A model generated the notes under the pieces. It ran no database searches. It saw only the letters and a list, made by a program, of their open reading frames with translations, and was not told the origin of the DNA. DNA of 64,000 bases, from NCBI GenBank assembly GCA_030220185.1, contig JASPKZ010001601.1, positions 62,001 to 126,000 of the forward strand, read 5' to 3'. Each line of letters begins with the position of its first letter. The stretch's first letter is position 1. Of the stretch, positions 18,838 to 29,890 are shown piece after piece. Origin of the DNA: Diploptera punctata (lineage: Eukaryota; Arthropoda; Insecta; Blattodea; Blaberidae). The position numbers and the translations under genes are program-made.

Positions 18838-19609
18838 ACTTAAATAAAAATAATAAAACTTAGTTTTATTTGATTTTCATATTTATTAAGATATAATTCA
18901 GTGACAGCTGTTTCGGTACACTGTACCTTCTTCAGACATGTTAACAAATTATGAATTGTGTTATTATAGTACATATCAACTGATCTAAGCAACAATACAA
19001 CAATAATTTATTTTAATTTAACAAAGGCGATTCATCCAAATCAAGTTGAGACCTTAACAATTTATTGCTACTTTTCAATTTATTTATTTCTACAGCCTCC
19101 AAAAGATCCAACTTCTTACCCTTATCACAAACATGTAAAACTTCAAAATTTGGATCGAAACAATGATTAAATTGGAATAGGTGGTTAGCATATTTTGAAT
19201 ATTCTAAATTTCTGTTATATGCTCTCATGTGTTCCTTTATATGAGAGATAAAAGTCTACCAGTTTGTCCTATATAGACATATATATAGAAGTTGGACCTT
19301 TTGGAGGCTGTAGAAATAAATAAATTGAAAAGTAGTAATAAACTGTTAAATTCACAACTTGATTGGAATGAATCGCCTTTGTTAAATTAAAAAATTTAAA
19401 TAAATTATTGTTGTATTGTTGCTTAGATCAGTTGATATGTACTATAATAACACAATTCATAATTTAACATGTCTGAAGAAGGTACAGTGTACTGAAACAG
19501 CTGTCACTGAATTATATCTTAATAAATATGAAAATCAAATAAAACTAAGTTTTATTTTTATTTAATTAATAAATATGGATTTTCATCAAGTAAACACCAA
19601 CTCAATTGA
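18838..19609. mobile_element. PLE foldback, family A, copy 2
   Basis: Same family as 957-1727. The left arm is on the minus strand and encodes (19013-19228) EYSKYANHLFQFNHCFDPNF and VCDKGKKLDLLEAVEINK; upstream, across a frameshift, it retains YIGQTGRLLSL, the GIY-YIG signature. The right arm (about 19280-19572) is shorter and lacks that part. The tail after the right arm (TCATCAAGTAAACACCAACT) is identical to the tail after copy 1. Confidence 0.75.
18902..18942 (-). ncRNA. Hammerhead ribozyme core, PLE family A, copy 2
   Basis: Same intact core as at 1021-1060: CUGAAGA, GGUAC/GUACC, GAAA, CAGCUG, UC. The right arm has a complementary copy near 19470-19510 with one change in stem II (GUACU). 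Confidence 0.6.
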
Positions 19610-20284
19610 TTATTTAATTATTAGGAGTTAAGACAGATTTTATGTTGATATTTTAGATCATAAATTTTATTATTTATAATAATAAATAATAATAATAATT
19701 TAATATATAATAGTACATTACTTACACTGTGAAGGGACTACAGAGATCCAAGACTTCCAGGAACACTTCTAGTACTGAAGAAGTGATGCCATTTGCTGAC
19801 CTGTTTCTAACAAAACACTACTTCCTTAATGGCACATTCCAGACACAGATAAGGTGATGTGCCCCTAAATGGGATAAGCTTGTTCATCTTTCACAAAATC
19901 ACTTCCTGGATTATTTGATATATTAAAACTAATTTTACTGATAAACTTAACACAAAATTGGTATTTTGGAGAGGGGCTGAGGTAAAACTTATCACTGAAT
20001 AAACATTTAACATTCGGGAAACATTTAAAACTTAAAAAAATTCTCCAAGATTTATTTTGCTGACTTATTAAAATTATGGAATGATTCTCTAAAAATTTGG
20101 GCTTTAGATAAAGCAGCTGTATGTATTGTTGGATTTTTGGTAAAATAAATATTTTCACCTGCACAATCCTAGTAATGAAGATGATGAAAAAATTAATACC
20201 TGTAATGAATTCAGTAACAAACATAAGTTGTATGACAAGATAACAATAACAATAATAATAACAACTAACTTGAACAAACATTAA
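19610..20284. other. No gene seen
   Basis: AT-rich. A 138-codon open frame on the minus strand (19865-20281) has no recognisable motif and a composition typical of AT-rich noncoding DNA. Confidence 0.4.
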
Positions 20285-20578
20285 GCTTTCTTAAGTTCTC
20301 GTCATGCAGCGGGCCCGGGTTCGATCCCTGGTCGGGGCAGTTTTTCTGGGTGAGGTTTTTATCGGGGTTTTTCCTCACCTGTAAGACAAATGTCAGGAAA
20401 ACTTTAAAGACTCAAATGGTCCCTGAAATCATATGGCCATCATCATCATCCTTCACCGGTGTGGAAAGCAACGGGAAGCTACCACACCTACAATTCCCTA
20501 GTAAAGCTGCAAGCATAGCATTAAAAAAAATGCTGTGATTGCAGTGAAGGACCTGCCCTCGGGCAGAATTAGTATGTT
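20285..20578 (+). mobile_element. SINE-B copy 5
   Basis: The B box side of the head (GGGCCCGGGTTCGATCCC at 20311-20328) is followed by the central block GGGGTTTTTCCTCACCTG (20364-20381), a CATCATCATC run, ACCACACCTACAATTCCC and the 3' end ATTGCAGTGAAGGACC. The A box part is truncated. It is the only copy in plus orientation. Confidence 0.7.
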
Positions 20579-20684
20579 GATGTTAAGCATCTGTGTGGCT
20601 CCAAGTTAACTGTTCAGAATGTTAGATACGGCTCAGGTTTTAACTAATACACAGGAATCTTCTTCTGGCCTAGAGGTCTGTTAC

Positions 20685-20910
20685 GATCTCACTGGCACTA
20701 GCAAACCGATAGGTTCATGGTTGCGCAGACATAAGCTCTGCATACATCCCTATCCTGAGCCAATGTTATTCTCCCAATCATCCTCTGTATAATCAATAGT
20801 TTTGAGTATCGTTCAATGAGTGCCCTTATTACATCTGTCTTCCTATAAAGACCATGTACTTCACTGTTATGTGGTCTTCTCCATTCACCTCTGATGAATA
20901 TACACAGTGA
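20685..20910 (-). mobile_element. LINE-2 fragment with internal deletion
   Basis: Minus-strand coding end: EWRRPHNSEVHGLYRKTDVI, then directly ERYSKLLIIQRMIG and AQDRDVCRAYVCATMNL. The middle (GHVARM to GRPRMRW) is missing, so a deletion removed about 150 bp. The 3' tail is short. Confidence 0.7.
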
Positions 20911-21034
20911 TAACATATCTACAACATTAATACAACGGCCACTGTCAGCAAACACAGTTGTATTTTCATACAATCAATTCACAGCATTTCAAAGATGGCT
21001 GCCAAAAAAAGAAAATTTAATTTTGTCTTAAATG

Positions 21035-21215
21035 TACAGGGTATATTTGAAGAGAAAAATTTTTGCCTAGACCGAGACCTTAGGCTTTCTGGGACAATGC
21101 TCTACCAAGTGAGCTACCAAGGTGAGTTGCGATCTAGATGCAAATTTTTCTCTTATATACATTGTAATTCCCTCGTGCCAAATGCTATAAAACCTTTGCT
21201 TCTATCTTTGCAACT
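21035..21215 (-). mobile_element. tRNA-bearing element, fragment e
   Basis: Starts GGTATATTTGAAGAGAAAAA. The tRNA-like segment is in minus orientation (plus-strand marker GCTCTACCAAGTGAGCTACC) and the B box is destroyed by a deletion. It ends in the spacer TTCCCTCGTGCCAAATGC, joined to a LINE. Confidence 0.6.
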
Positions 21216-21800
21216 GAAAAAATTTACATATTTAGGAATGGTGATAAATGCAAATGGGAAATCAGTAGAAGAATAGAGAAAAGTTTAAAAGTCTATAATT
21301 TAACTAAACAATTAATCTGGAATAAAGATACACCCACCAAGAGTAAAATGGCAATGTATAAAACTTATTTCAAACCCAGTTCTAACACATGCAGCTCAGA
21401 CTTGGACATATACAAAGAAGGACTTGAGCAGAATCCAAGCTACAGAAATGAAATTCTTACGTGGAATGGTACATAAAACAAGGAGAGATAGAATAAGGAA
21501 TGACAAAATCAGGGAGACATTAAGTGTAGAAAAATTAACAATAGACACAGAAAAAATAGACTAAAATGGTTTGGACGTTTAAAAAGAATGGAAAAGGAAA
21601 GACTGCCACAAAGACTGTTAAATCTCAAGATACAAGGAGGTAGACCACGAGAAAGATGGATTAACCAAGTGAAGAAAAGTCTACAAGAGAGAGGATACGA
21701 CTGGGAAGAACTAAAAAAGAAGCAAAGCACGGGAAGATAGAGATGGTATTTGGAATCAACCTTCCGAAAGGAGGACACGATCAGAGGAGGATGATGATGA
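21215..21800 (+). mobile_element. LINE-4 3' remnant
   Basis: It encodes KFTYLGMVINANGKSVEE and, after frame changes, TEMKFLRGMVHKTRRDRI, LKWFGRLKRMEKERLPQR and GGRPRERWINQVKKSLQER. It ends in a GATGAT run near 21790. The polymerase core is absent. Confidence 0.75.
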
Positions 21801-21834
21801 TCATGTAAGAGGTTCTTTTTTCTGATCCCTATTT

Positions 21835-23668
21835 ATAATATGATATGGTCACATGTAGAAATACTTACTTACTCACTGGCACTATCGAACCCATAGGTTC
21901 ATGGCCGCGCGGACATAAGCTCTCCATACATCCCTATCCTGAGCTAATGCTTTCCAATCATTCCCTGTATAATCTACTTCCCTCAAATCATAGTTAATGT
22001 TGTTCTCCCACCTCATTCTTGGCCTACCAATGGGCGTTTTCCTTCTGGCTTTCCTACAAGAAGTTTCCATGCACGTCTTTCATTCCCCATACGCGCAACA
22101 TGTCCTGCCCATCGCAGTCTACGGGACTTAACTGTTCTTATTATATCTGGCTTCCTATAAAGACCATGTAGTTCATTGTTATGTAGTCTTCTCCATTCAC
22201 CTGTCTGTTCATCTCTCGTTGGCCCAAAAATTTTCCTAAGAACTTTATTCTCAAATACTCGTAATCTCCTTTCCTCCCTTAAAGTAAGAGTCCATGTTTC
22301 ACACCCATATAATATAACTGGTAGAATAATAGTTTTATATATTTTCAGCTTAACGTTTTTTGAAAGGAGTTGGGACATCAAAAGTCTCTGCAATGCATAA
22401 TAGCATGCATTTCCAGAATTGAGCCTATGTTTAATTTCTTTGTGCATCTCATTCCTATGTGTGATTATTGTTCCTAGGTTTTTGAATTCAGCCAATTCCT
22501 CAAAATTTCCCTCATTTGTCATTAGCTGTCCATTTCCATTATATAATGTGTTTTCTACGTGTGACCATATATTTAGTTTTACTGATATTTACTTCCAGTC
22601 CTAATTCCTTAGTGTTACTCAATAGTGTGTGCGTGTTGGCCTTTAGTATCTCCTCGCTATCGGCCAGTAGTACTACATCATCAGCACATAAACTAACAGC
22701 TTATTAATACCATTCAGTTGTAAGCCTTCCTCATTCTCTAAAGATTTAATGGCATGCTCTAGTACAAAATTAAATAGTAGAGGAGATAGTGCATCTCCTT
22801 GTTTCACCCATTCTGGATTTCAAAAGTGTCTGAAAACTGTTGCCTACACGCACCCTACTCGTTGAGCCATTTAGACACATTCGTATAAGTCTAACTAACT
22901 TTTGGGAATTCCGAACTCCAGCAGGATACTATATAACTTCTCCCTCTTAATTGAATCATATGCTTTTTTGAAGTCTACATATAGTTGATAGAAATACATT
23001 ATATAATGGAAATGGACAGCTAATGACAAATGAGGGAAATATTGAGGAAGTGGCTGAATTCAAACACCTAGGAACAATAATCACAAATAGGAATGAGATG
23101 CACAAAGAAATTAAACATAGGCTCAATTCTGGAAATGCGTGCTATTATGCATTGCAGAGACTCTTGACTTCCCAACTCCTTTCAAAAAACGTTAAACTGA
23201 AAATATATAAAACTATTATTCTACCAGTTATATTATATGGGTGTGAAACATGGACTCTTACTTTAAGGGAGGAAACGAGATTACGATATATTTGAGAATA
23301 AAGTTCTTACGAAAAATTTTTGGACCAAAGAGAGATGAACACACAGATGAACGGAGAAGACTACATAACAATGAACTACATGGTCTTTATAGGAAGCCAG
23401 ATATAATAAGAGCAATTAAGTCTCATAGACTGTGATGGGCAGGACATGTGGCACATATGGGGAATGCAAGGCATGCATGGAAGCTTCTTATAGGAAAACC
23501 AGAGGGAAAATGCTCAGTTGGTAGACCAAGAATGAGGTGGGAGAATAACATTAACTATGATTTGAGGGAAGTAGATTATACAGGGGATGATTGGAAAACA
23601 TTGGCTCAGGATAGCAATGTATGGAGAGCTTATGTCTGCGCAGCCATGATAGTGCCAATGAGTTAGTT
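21835..23668 (+). mobile_element. LINE-2, outer copy, split by an antisense LINE-2
   Basis: The 5' piece (21835-21864) matches the start of the copy at 62.86 kb. The element resumes at 22989 and runs through EFKHLGTIITNRNEMHKE, CYYALQRLLTSQLL, ILPVILYGCETWTL, and then GNARHAWKLLIG and RPRMRWENNINYDL to 23666. It ends in a GTTAGTTAGTTAG tail. The reading frame breaks near 23295 and 23435. Confidence 0.8.
21865..22988 (-). mobile_element. LINE-2, inner copy with polymerase motif
   Basis: Inserted in reverse into the outer LINE-2, with a 9-base duplication (TAGAAATAC at 21856-21864 and 22989-22997). It is the longest LINE-2 copy here. Minus-strand frames give VDFKKAYDSIKREKLY, GDALSPLLFNFVLEHAIK, and YADDVVLLADSEE (the catalytic Asp-Asp pair, reached after a small frameshift). 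It continues with LEVNISKTKYMVT, the long ORF 22013-22522 (FKNLGTIITHRNEMHKE to RRLRWAGHVARMGNERR) and the end 21882-22070. Frameshifts and the missing endonuclease make it inactive. Confidence 0.85.
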
Positions 23669-24059
23669 AGTTAGTTATGGCCTTAGTTGAGAAACATTTG
23701 AGGTACAAGTGTTAAAAATAAATCAGTTATAAAAATGTATTGCACATTTTATTTAATAATGGACCTCAGTGAGGTAAAACACTTGTACAAAAATGAGAAA
23801 ACTTAAATCTAAAATACACTTGTAAGACTAGGGTAAGTCTCTGTGTCCATTTAAAAAAACTGGAATGTATTGTTTATCATAATTGGCACTATGTCATTAT
23901 CTTCATCACTTATTTATACAAAGGCACCTACAGATATTTACAAGAGGACCTCACCATCATTTTTCAACAAATCATATCACATTTTGTTAACTTCAATGGA
24001 GAAAAGTGTTGGATAATATTTGTATTAATACAGTCAGATTCAACCCAGGCAGTTACTGT
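23669..24059. other. No gene seen
   Basis: AT-rich with no recognised coding or repeat signature. Confidence 0.4.
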
Positions 24060-24780
24060 GCTAAGTTATGTAGGTAGAAATAACACTACAAGGTTTATTT
24101 TAATTTTGTTGAGTTGGTAAAACATTGGTGGAATCTGTTGCAATGTATGGAAGTGAGGTATGGACAATCAATAAGTACACAAGAATAGACTAATAGCTCT
24201 AGAAATGGATTATTTATGAAGAAGTGCCAGAAAGTCTAAATTAGAACGTGTCACAAATAAGGAAATTAGAAACATAATGGAAGCAGAAGAAAGCATAATT
24301 GAAAGAATTGAGGAGAAGGAATTAAAGTGGTTAGGACATGTTTTAAGAATGGAAGATGAGCGATGGCTGAAGCAACTATATGAATGGCATCCGAACAGAA
24401 AGAAGAAAAGAGGGAGACCAAGGTTAACATGGAAGGAAAACATGAAAACAGTAATGCAAGCTAGAGAGCTAAGCATCGAAGATGCCCAAGACCGTAGGCT
24501 TTGGAGGTTTGGCACGGGAAGACGGCAGCAGCTGTAGAAACCCGAAGATAGATAGATGTTTCTTGACTCACCTCATACTTCTTAACTCCCAAGCAGATCT
24601 AGATTTTGTCACTGTATTTGTGACATTCTCAATGCCATGGCGCGGAGGTCAGTCTGCAGGAGAGGAGACCATTGGACGTCAGTTGTGAACATGAACAGCA
24701 TTGATAATGTCACAAATACAGTGACGAAATCTAGATATGCGAGGGAGTTTAGAAGTATGAGGTGAGTCAAGAAACAACTC
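24060..24780. mobile_element. PLE-type foldback, family B, split by a LINE
   Basis: The head (AGAAATAACACTACAAGGTT) ends at GAGTTG (24116); the arms resume at 24557 with TGTTTCTTGACTCACCTC. The hairpin uses AGATTTTGTCACTGTATTTG and its complement (CAAATACAGTGACGAAATCT) around a centre rich in G and A. The uninterrupted form at 51.29 kb (GAGTTGTTTCTTGACTCACC) shows where the LINE inserted. Confidence 0.7.
24117..24556 (+). mobile_element. LINE-5 3' insertion inside the foldback
   Basis: It encodes SVAMYGSEVWTIN, then ERIEEKELKWLGHVLRMEDE, KRGRPRLTWKENMK and IEDAQDRRLWRFG (24277-24537), ending in a GATAGATAG tail. It is 5'-truncated. The target duplication is at most two or three bases, unusually short, or was obscured later. 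Confidence 0.75.
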
Positions 24781-24899
24781 AACAAAATTAAAATTACTGT
24801 GTGTTTGGAATAGGAACTGAGTTGCCATTTTAACAGTATTTTCTTGAGAGGAATCCTTAAATAAAACTGAAGTATGCAACACAGCAGGTACATAGTTGT

Positions 24900-25262
24900 A
24901 AATTAATGAGTCATTTTTAACATCTTACCTCATATTTTGTTTCTTTAAACATGGGAACTAGTTTTCAAGAGAAGGATCTCTCTCATTTTCAACCGACATT
25001 ATGACTACCAGATTTTTGTTGGAATCTCCATCAATAATATTGCCATCTGGTGTTGACTTGATGAAATGCCAGATGGCAACGTTATTGATGGAGATTCCAA
25101 TGAAAATCCGGTAGTCATAATGTTGGTTGAAAATGAGAGAGATCCTTCTCTTGAAAACTAGTTCCCGTGTTTAAAGAAACATAAAATATGAGGTAAGATG
25201 TAAAAAATGACTCATTAATTTACGAATTAAGAACCTCATAATGTTATTTCCCATATTTAACT
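24900..25262. mobile_element. PLE foldback, family G, 3' ends only
   Basis: Arms of about 165 bp: TTACCTCATATTTTGTTTCT on the left and its complement near 25180 on the right, meeting near 25060. The right arm encodes DGNVIDGDSNENPVV followed by MLVENERDPSL, the same C-terminus as the PLE at 17303-18064. The left arm is its inverted copy. The outer flank CCTCATAATGTTATTTCCC matches the head of the 17.3-kb element in inverse. Confidence 0.75.
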
Positions 25263-26104
25263 ATGAACAGAATTGTAAGTTGTAGTCATCCAAGCCATGC
25301 CCTCTTAAAGAAAAAACAGTTACCACTTGTCACTGAGTTTGTGTGGACCTGTACTATCCTATGTGAAAGTGTCGACTCTCATATTTACTATAAAACTAGT
25401 TTGCATTCCATAGAACAAAAACTATGTTTTTAAATGTATAGTACATAGATTTGGAAAAAGTACTGCTAACCTTCCCCCTCCCTAAAGAAAGAAATTACAT
25501 TATTATGAGTTTGGCAACATCTACCCTCTGTTACATAGAGGGACACTGGTGTAGCCCATAAGGTCTGTAGTAACTTCCTGGGTTGAATTAGAGTGAAGTG
25601 CATTTAGTCATGGCTCAGTGGAAAACAAAGCATCAGAATTGTTATGAAATAATTACTGCACTACAGAGATGCTCCCAAATAAAAAGTGATTATCCATATA
25701 GCCCTACTGATATTATCTGACGACTGGTTCTTTATTTTTTGAAGTTTAAAATGAGCTATGATTTATTGATGGCAAAAGGTAACCTATAATATTTAAGTGC
25801 TCTCTCGACAAAAAGTATTATAATAAACAAATAATTACATATTTGCTAAACAGTCTTCTTTCAACTATTCACTCAAAACAAAAGACATAATTATATTGAC
25901 ATGTTATATAGCACAGAGTGTGTTCATATTTGTGCAAGAGCTGGATATACTTCACCATTACAATCACAAAAAGAAAAAGAGATGGATACAAACAATTACA
26001 AATATTAATACAAAACAAATAATAATGCACAAATGACAAAGATTAAAATGGAGAAACATAATACATTTTTAACATGACTGAATATAATTAAAAACAGTAT
26101 TAAT
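25263..26104. other. No gene seen
   Basis: AT-rich, without a recognisable exon, repeat family or long open frame. Confidence 0.45.
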
Positions 26105-26230
26105 AATACATTATATATGAAACATTTTACGCTCAGACTGGAGTTTGAATCCAGGACCTTTGGCTCCTCCCTTGAGCTACCTGAGCATTCCAATCTAAAT
26201 GCAAATCTTTCTCATATATACATTGTTAAT

Positions 26231-26509
26231 CTCGTAGACTGCGATGGGCAGGACAAGTTGCACGTATGGGGAATGAAAGGCGTGCATGGAAGCTTCTTTC
26301 TTGTAGGAAAGCCAGAGAGAAAACGCCCAGTTGGTAGGCCAACAATGAGGTGGGAGAACAACATTAACTATGATTTGAGGGAAGTAGATTATACAGGGAA
26401 TGATTGGAAAGCATTAGCTCAGGATAGGGATGTGTGGAGAGCTTATGTCTGCGCGGCCATGAACCTTCGGGTTTGATAGTGCCAGTGAGTAAGTAAGTAA
26501 GTAAGTAAG
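26231..26509 (+). mobile_element. LINE-2, 279-bp 5'-truncated insertion
   Basis: Flanked by a 16-base duplication (TATATACATTGTTAAT at 26215-26230 and 26510-26525). It starts at CTCGTAGACTGCGATGGG and encodes KPERKRPVGRPTMRWENN and AQDRDVWRAYVCAAMNL. It ends with a (AAGT)n tail of about six units. Confidence 0.85.
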
Positions 26510-26654
26510 TATATACATTGTTAATTTGCTAGCGCCAAATGCTATGAAACTGTTGACTCTATCTTGTAAATGGCAGCTTCTTTATTAAGAAGACCTTTTA
26601 TTGGGAATTTTACATTACATTATGAAGCCAGTACAGGCTCTTTCAATGTTTTTA

Positions 26655-26765
26655 TTATTCATTTCATACATCTCAATGATGGATAAATTATATTTGAAGA
26701 GAAAAATTATATCTTCAAATATAATTTATCTATCATTGAGATGTATGAAATGAATAATAAAAACA
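26655..26765. repeat. Near-perfect 50-bp-arm hairpin (element end)
   Basis: The left arm TTTTTATTATTCATTTCATA onward and its complement ending TATGAAATGAATAATAAAAA, with mismatches only near the tip. It is the end repeat of the tRNA-bearing element brought together with its inverted copy after loss of everything between. Confidence 0.8.
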
Positions 26766-26779
26766 TTAGTTTAACAGTC

Positions 26780-27060
26780 TTGCACCTCGACTGAGTGGTC
26801 TAAGACAGTTTGTGCCATGGCACAAAGCTATGAAGTTCTTTGAGTTCCTACAAGGAAAAAAAAAAGTGTCTCATGGAATTTTAGCCAAGTGTATGAGTCC
26901 AGTGTCTGGCTAGCAATGTTAGGAATTTCAAAGTTATAAGTACCAACTGTAGAATGAGAAACCAGCTGTAACAGCTAGGAACCCGACATCCTAACCACAT
27001 GTCATCACTTCCATGACCGACACATGAACTGAGGTCAGCAACAGGCTAGTAACCAAGAGC
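26780..27060 (+). other. Possible tRNA-headed repeat
   Basis: It begins with CACCTCGACTGAGTGGTCTA, which resembles an A box of a Ser/Leu-type tRNA head. No clear B box follows. It may be a worn SINE; the family is not seen elsewhere in the window. Confidence 0.25.
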
Positions 27061-27229
27061 CTTCTAGGAATTTTCTACCTACTCCTGCTTTGTGTAGAAT
27101 ATAATGATTTTAAGTCAAATACATGAAGAAACAATCACATACAAAATTATAAGTTTTATTAGAAAATTGTGAGTGATCATTTATCATTATTATAAATAAA
27201 CTTTTTTCTGATCCGAATGGGGGACTGAA

Positions 27230-28420
27230 GTGCTAGTTACATCTCCCAATCATGTGAACAAATTGGAAAAAGTCCAAAATCAAGCTTTGAGAATAATTAC
27301 TGGTGGTGTTAAAACAACACCAGTATTAGCAATGCAAATCTTAACCAACAATAGACCAATACAGTATGATATTGAAGAACAAGGAATATTGTTATATGAA
27401 AAACTAAGAAGACTTCCATATCAGAACTACTGGAACAGCTACATAAATCAAAATAGACTCTAAAAATTCAAGTAGGATTCATCCAAAAAATATTACAGAC
27501 TAAAGAGAAATATGGAATACCACAGATGGCACAAAAACTTGTAACTCCAATATCCCCTCTCGAATTTGGCAGAATCAACTATTCATTAAACCTGACAGAA
27601 GAGATCAACAAAAAAACTACAAGCCCAATAGTAATGAAACAATTAGCATTAGAAACAATCAACATTAGATATCCAGAACAAATGTGGCTTCAGGTGGGTC
27701 GCTAATGATTAGAGAAGCAGGAGCAGGAGTAACGTGTAAACTCTTCTCATTTTACATCTCTCTTGGGAAATATACAACACATTATGACGGTACAGCCCTG
27801 CAACATATCAATTCCTTCCAAAATGCTTCCTTCCAAAATGCTGTAATACTTTCTGACACTAGCTCAGCCATAACACACAACCAGACCATAGAATAACAGA
27901 AGCCAAAAATTGTATCAGGATGTTGAGAAATCTAAACAGAAATGTTGTTCTACAATGGAGTCCAGCACATTGTGGCGTGGAAGGTAATGAGAAGGCTGAT
28001 ATGCTTGCACTCATCCAACAGAGTAAGATCAATTACCTATTTTACAAATCAGTACAACTCTATACCAAAATGAAAATAAAATCCCATATAGCCGAACAAA
28101 ACAAAATGCAATGTGAAACCAAGATGTGGAAGACATTACTAGAACCAAACAGCCCCCATTGCATCATTTCGTGTTGAAACTGGTCATGATTGCTTGGCAG
28201 CACATCTACATAGAATTAAGCTACTAGACTCAGTATGCAAGGACACAAATACAATAATGAACAAGGATCACTTGATGTTCTGCGCTGATCTTCAGAAAAT
28301 AGTTGCACACACACCATTCAAATTGCTGAATGTTATTGGGAAGCTGATGACAAATCAAGAGCTTCACAACATTTCAATCCTACTACTACTACTACTACTT
28401 TTTTCTGATCACTTTGAATT
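27230..28420 (+). mobile_element. LINE remnant: thumb region and RNase H
   Basis: 27230-27463 has LEKVQNQALRIITGGVKTTP, a hallmark after the polymerase of Jockey/I-type LINEs. 27660-27896 gives GAGVTCKLFSFYISLGKYTT and ILSDTSSAIT (RNase H Asp), and 27920-28177 has VVLQWSPAHCGVEGNEKADM (His and Asp). 28155-28300 reads VETGHDCLAAHLHRIKL, the C-terminal domain. A (CTA)n run at 28378-28398 follows. The frame is broken at least three times; the copy is longer than those at 4.8 and 14.3 kb. Confidence 0.8.
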
Positions 28421-28731
28421 CAATCGTTAAGGAGATATTTTTTGACCCATCTTAATTTTTATAAACTTAAAAGCCATTTAGCACTTTACAGTTATAAAAA
28501 TTCACTTAAATTATATTGATATATAAACATTTTAGAATATTTATATCTACCACAATTTTATTCTAATACATTTAAAACAATTAATGTATTTACAGAAGAA
28601 AACAAATATGTCAACATCTATCATAGCAATAAAACAATTTGATAAGATTTACCATATCATATTTCATATTAACTGAAATCATGTCCTAAAATCAAATCTT
28701 TCATGATTCAGCCATTTTAATAACTGGCTAA

Positions 28732-29328
28732 GGGCCGCATGCAAATACATTAGTCTCTACTCAAATTACTTCCAATCACTGGTGAGCTGACTCACCATGA
28801 GCAATTGCTGACATCGAATTAATGGCCAACTTACCGGTCATGCATGAAAGTTGACGTTTTCGTAATATTGGCAACGAATTACCCAGAATTCTCAACAATA
28901 AAACCACTTCCGTTATTTTCGTCTGCTATAGAGGAACATATTTACGCTTGTGTCCTGCAAATAATACCGTATACAACGACGTCTGCATCGTGCAATATTA
29001 CGCCGATTCTCCTGTTCTTCCAGTTGTATTCTTTGGTAGACTCTATCAAATTCCTCTTCTCTGCGTATACCGAAAACATGATCGAAGTCTTCAAGGTCTG
29101 ACATCTTGGATAAAGCTGCAAAGGTTTCAAACTACATCGGTTACCATCGGTTCCCTTTGGGATTTTCACGATAAGTTTCTATCTTTGAGCTATGATCTTA
29201 AGGTACCTCGTCAGGTAGCTTACAATTATTATTGCATGAATAGATTTCTGAGTAAGCAAAATGTATTTGGATAAAACTTTCTCAGCAAGAACGCCTTTTA
29301 CTGTCTAATGCGTTCAAACATTCGACCC
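28732..29328 (-). mobile_element. PIF/Harbinger-like element, copy 1
   Basis: Flanked by TAA (28729-28731 and 29329-29331), the three-base target type of PIF/Harbinger elements. The ends, GGGCCGCATG at 28732 and the complement of CATTCGACCC at 29328, form imperfect terminal inverted repeats of about 28 bp that share an ATTAG motif inside. On the minus strand 28913-29104 encodes DLEDFDHVFGIRREEEFDRV and RRIQLEEQENRRNIAR-like sequence, resembling the N-terminus of Harbinger-type nuclease proteins, but only about 63 residues remain. Confidence 0.6.
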
Positions 29329-29339
29329 TAAGTCACTAA

Positions 29340-29890
29340 GGGCCGCATGCAAATAAATTAGTCTCTGGTGAGTTGAGTTTTCTGTGAACACGTGCAAAGT
29401 TCAAATTAGCGAGTCGTCGACTGGTCATGCATGAAAGTAGTTTTTTTTCGTAATATTCACAAGAAAAATTACCCAGAATTCTCAGTGATAAAACCACTTC
29501 CATTATTTTGTCTGCTAGACGAATGCATTTACGTTTGCATCCCGTAAATAAAACCGTATACGACGACATCTGCATCGTGCGATATTACGTCAATTCTCCT
29601 GTTCTTCCAGTTGAATTCTTTGGTAGACTCTATCAAATTCCTCTTCTCTGCGTATACTGAAAACATGATCGAAGTCTTCAAGGTCCAACATCTTGGATAA
29701 AGCAGCAAGGTTTCAAAGTACATCGGTTACCATCAGTTCCCATCGGGTTGCTCACGATTCGTTCTCTGCCAGGTAGCTTAGGACAATTATTAATGCATGA
29801 ACAGACTTTTGAGTACGAAAAAAGTCTTTGGATGCAACTTTCTCAGCAGAGAATGACTTTTACGGTCTAATGCATTCATAGATATGACCC
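29340..29890 (-). mobile_element. PIF/Harbinger-like element, copy 2
   Basis: Same orientation, 11 bases after copy 1, again flanked by TAA (29337-29339 and 29891-29893). It shares about the whole length with copy 1 at moderate divergence, including CCCAGAATTCTCAGTGATAA and TTGAATTCTTTGGTAGACTC. The short N-terminal coding block is present but with stops. Confidence 0.6.

Larger units (their letters stand above)
26105..26770 (-). mobile_element. tRNA-bearing element, copy f, split by a LINE-2
   Basis: tRNA-like segment in minus orientation at about 26128-26190 (plus-strand marker TTGAATCCAGGACCTTTGGC). The body continues after a LINE-2 insertion with GCGCCAAATGCTATGAAAC and ends in a hairpin (26655-26765). 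It gives the best view of the unit: tRNA segment, body with TTCTTTATTAAGAAGACC, then the inverted end. Confidence 0.65.

Noticed and set aside
19865..20281. 138-codon open frame on the minus strand
   Set aside because: No recognisable motif, composition typical of AT-rich noncoding DNA, and no splice or promoter support.
24060..24780. A single complex gene spanning foldback and LINE
   Set aside because: The uninterrupted foldback start at 51290 shows that the LINE is a separate insertion.
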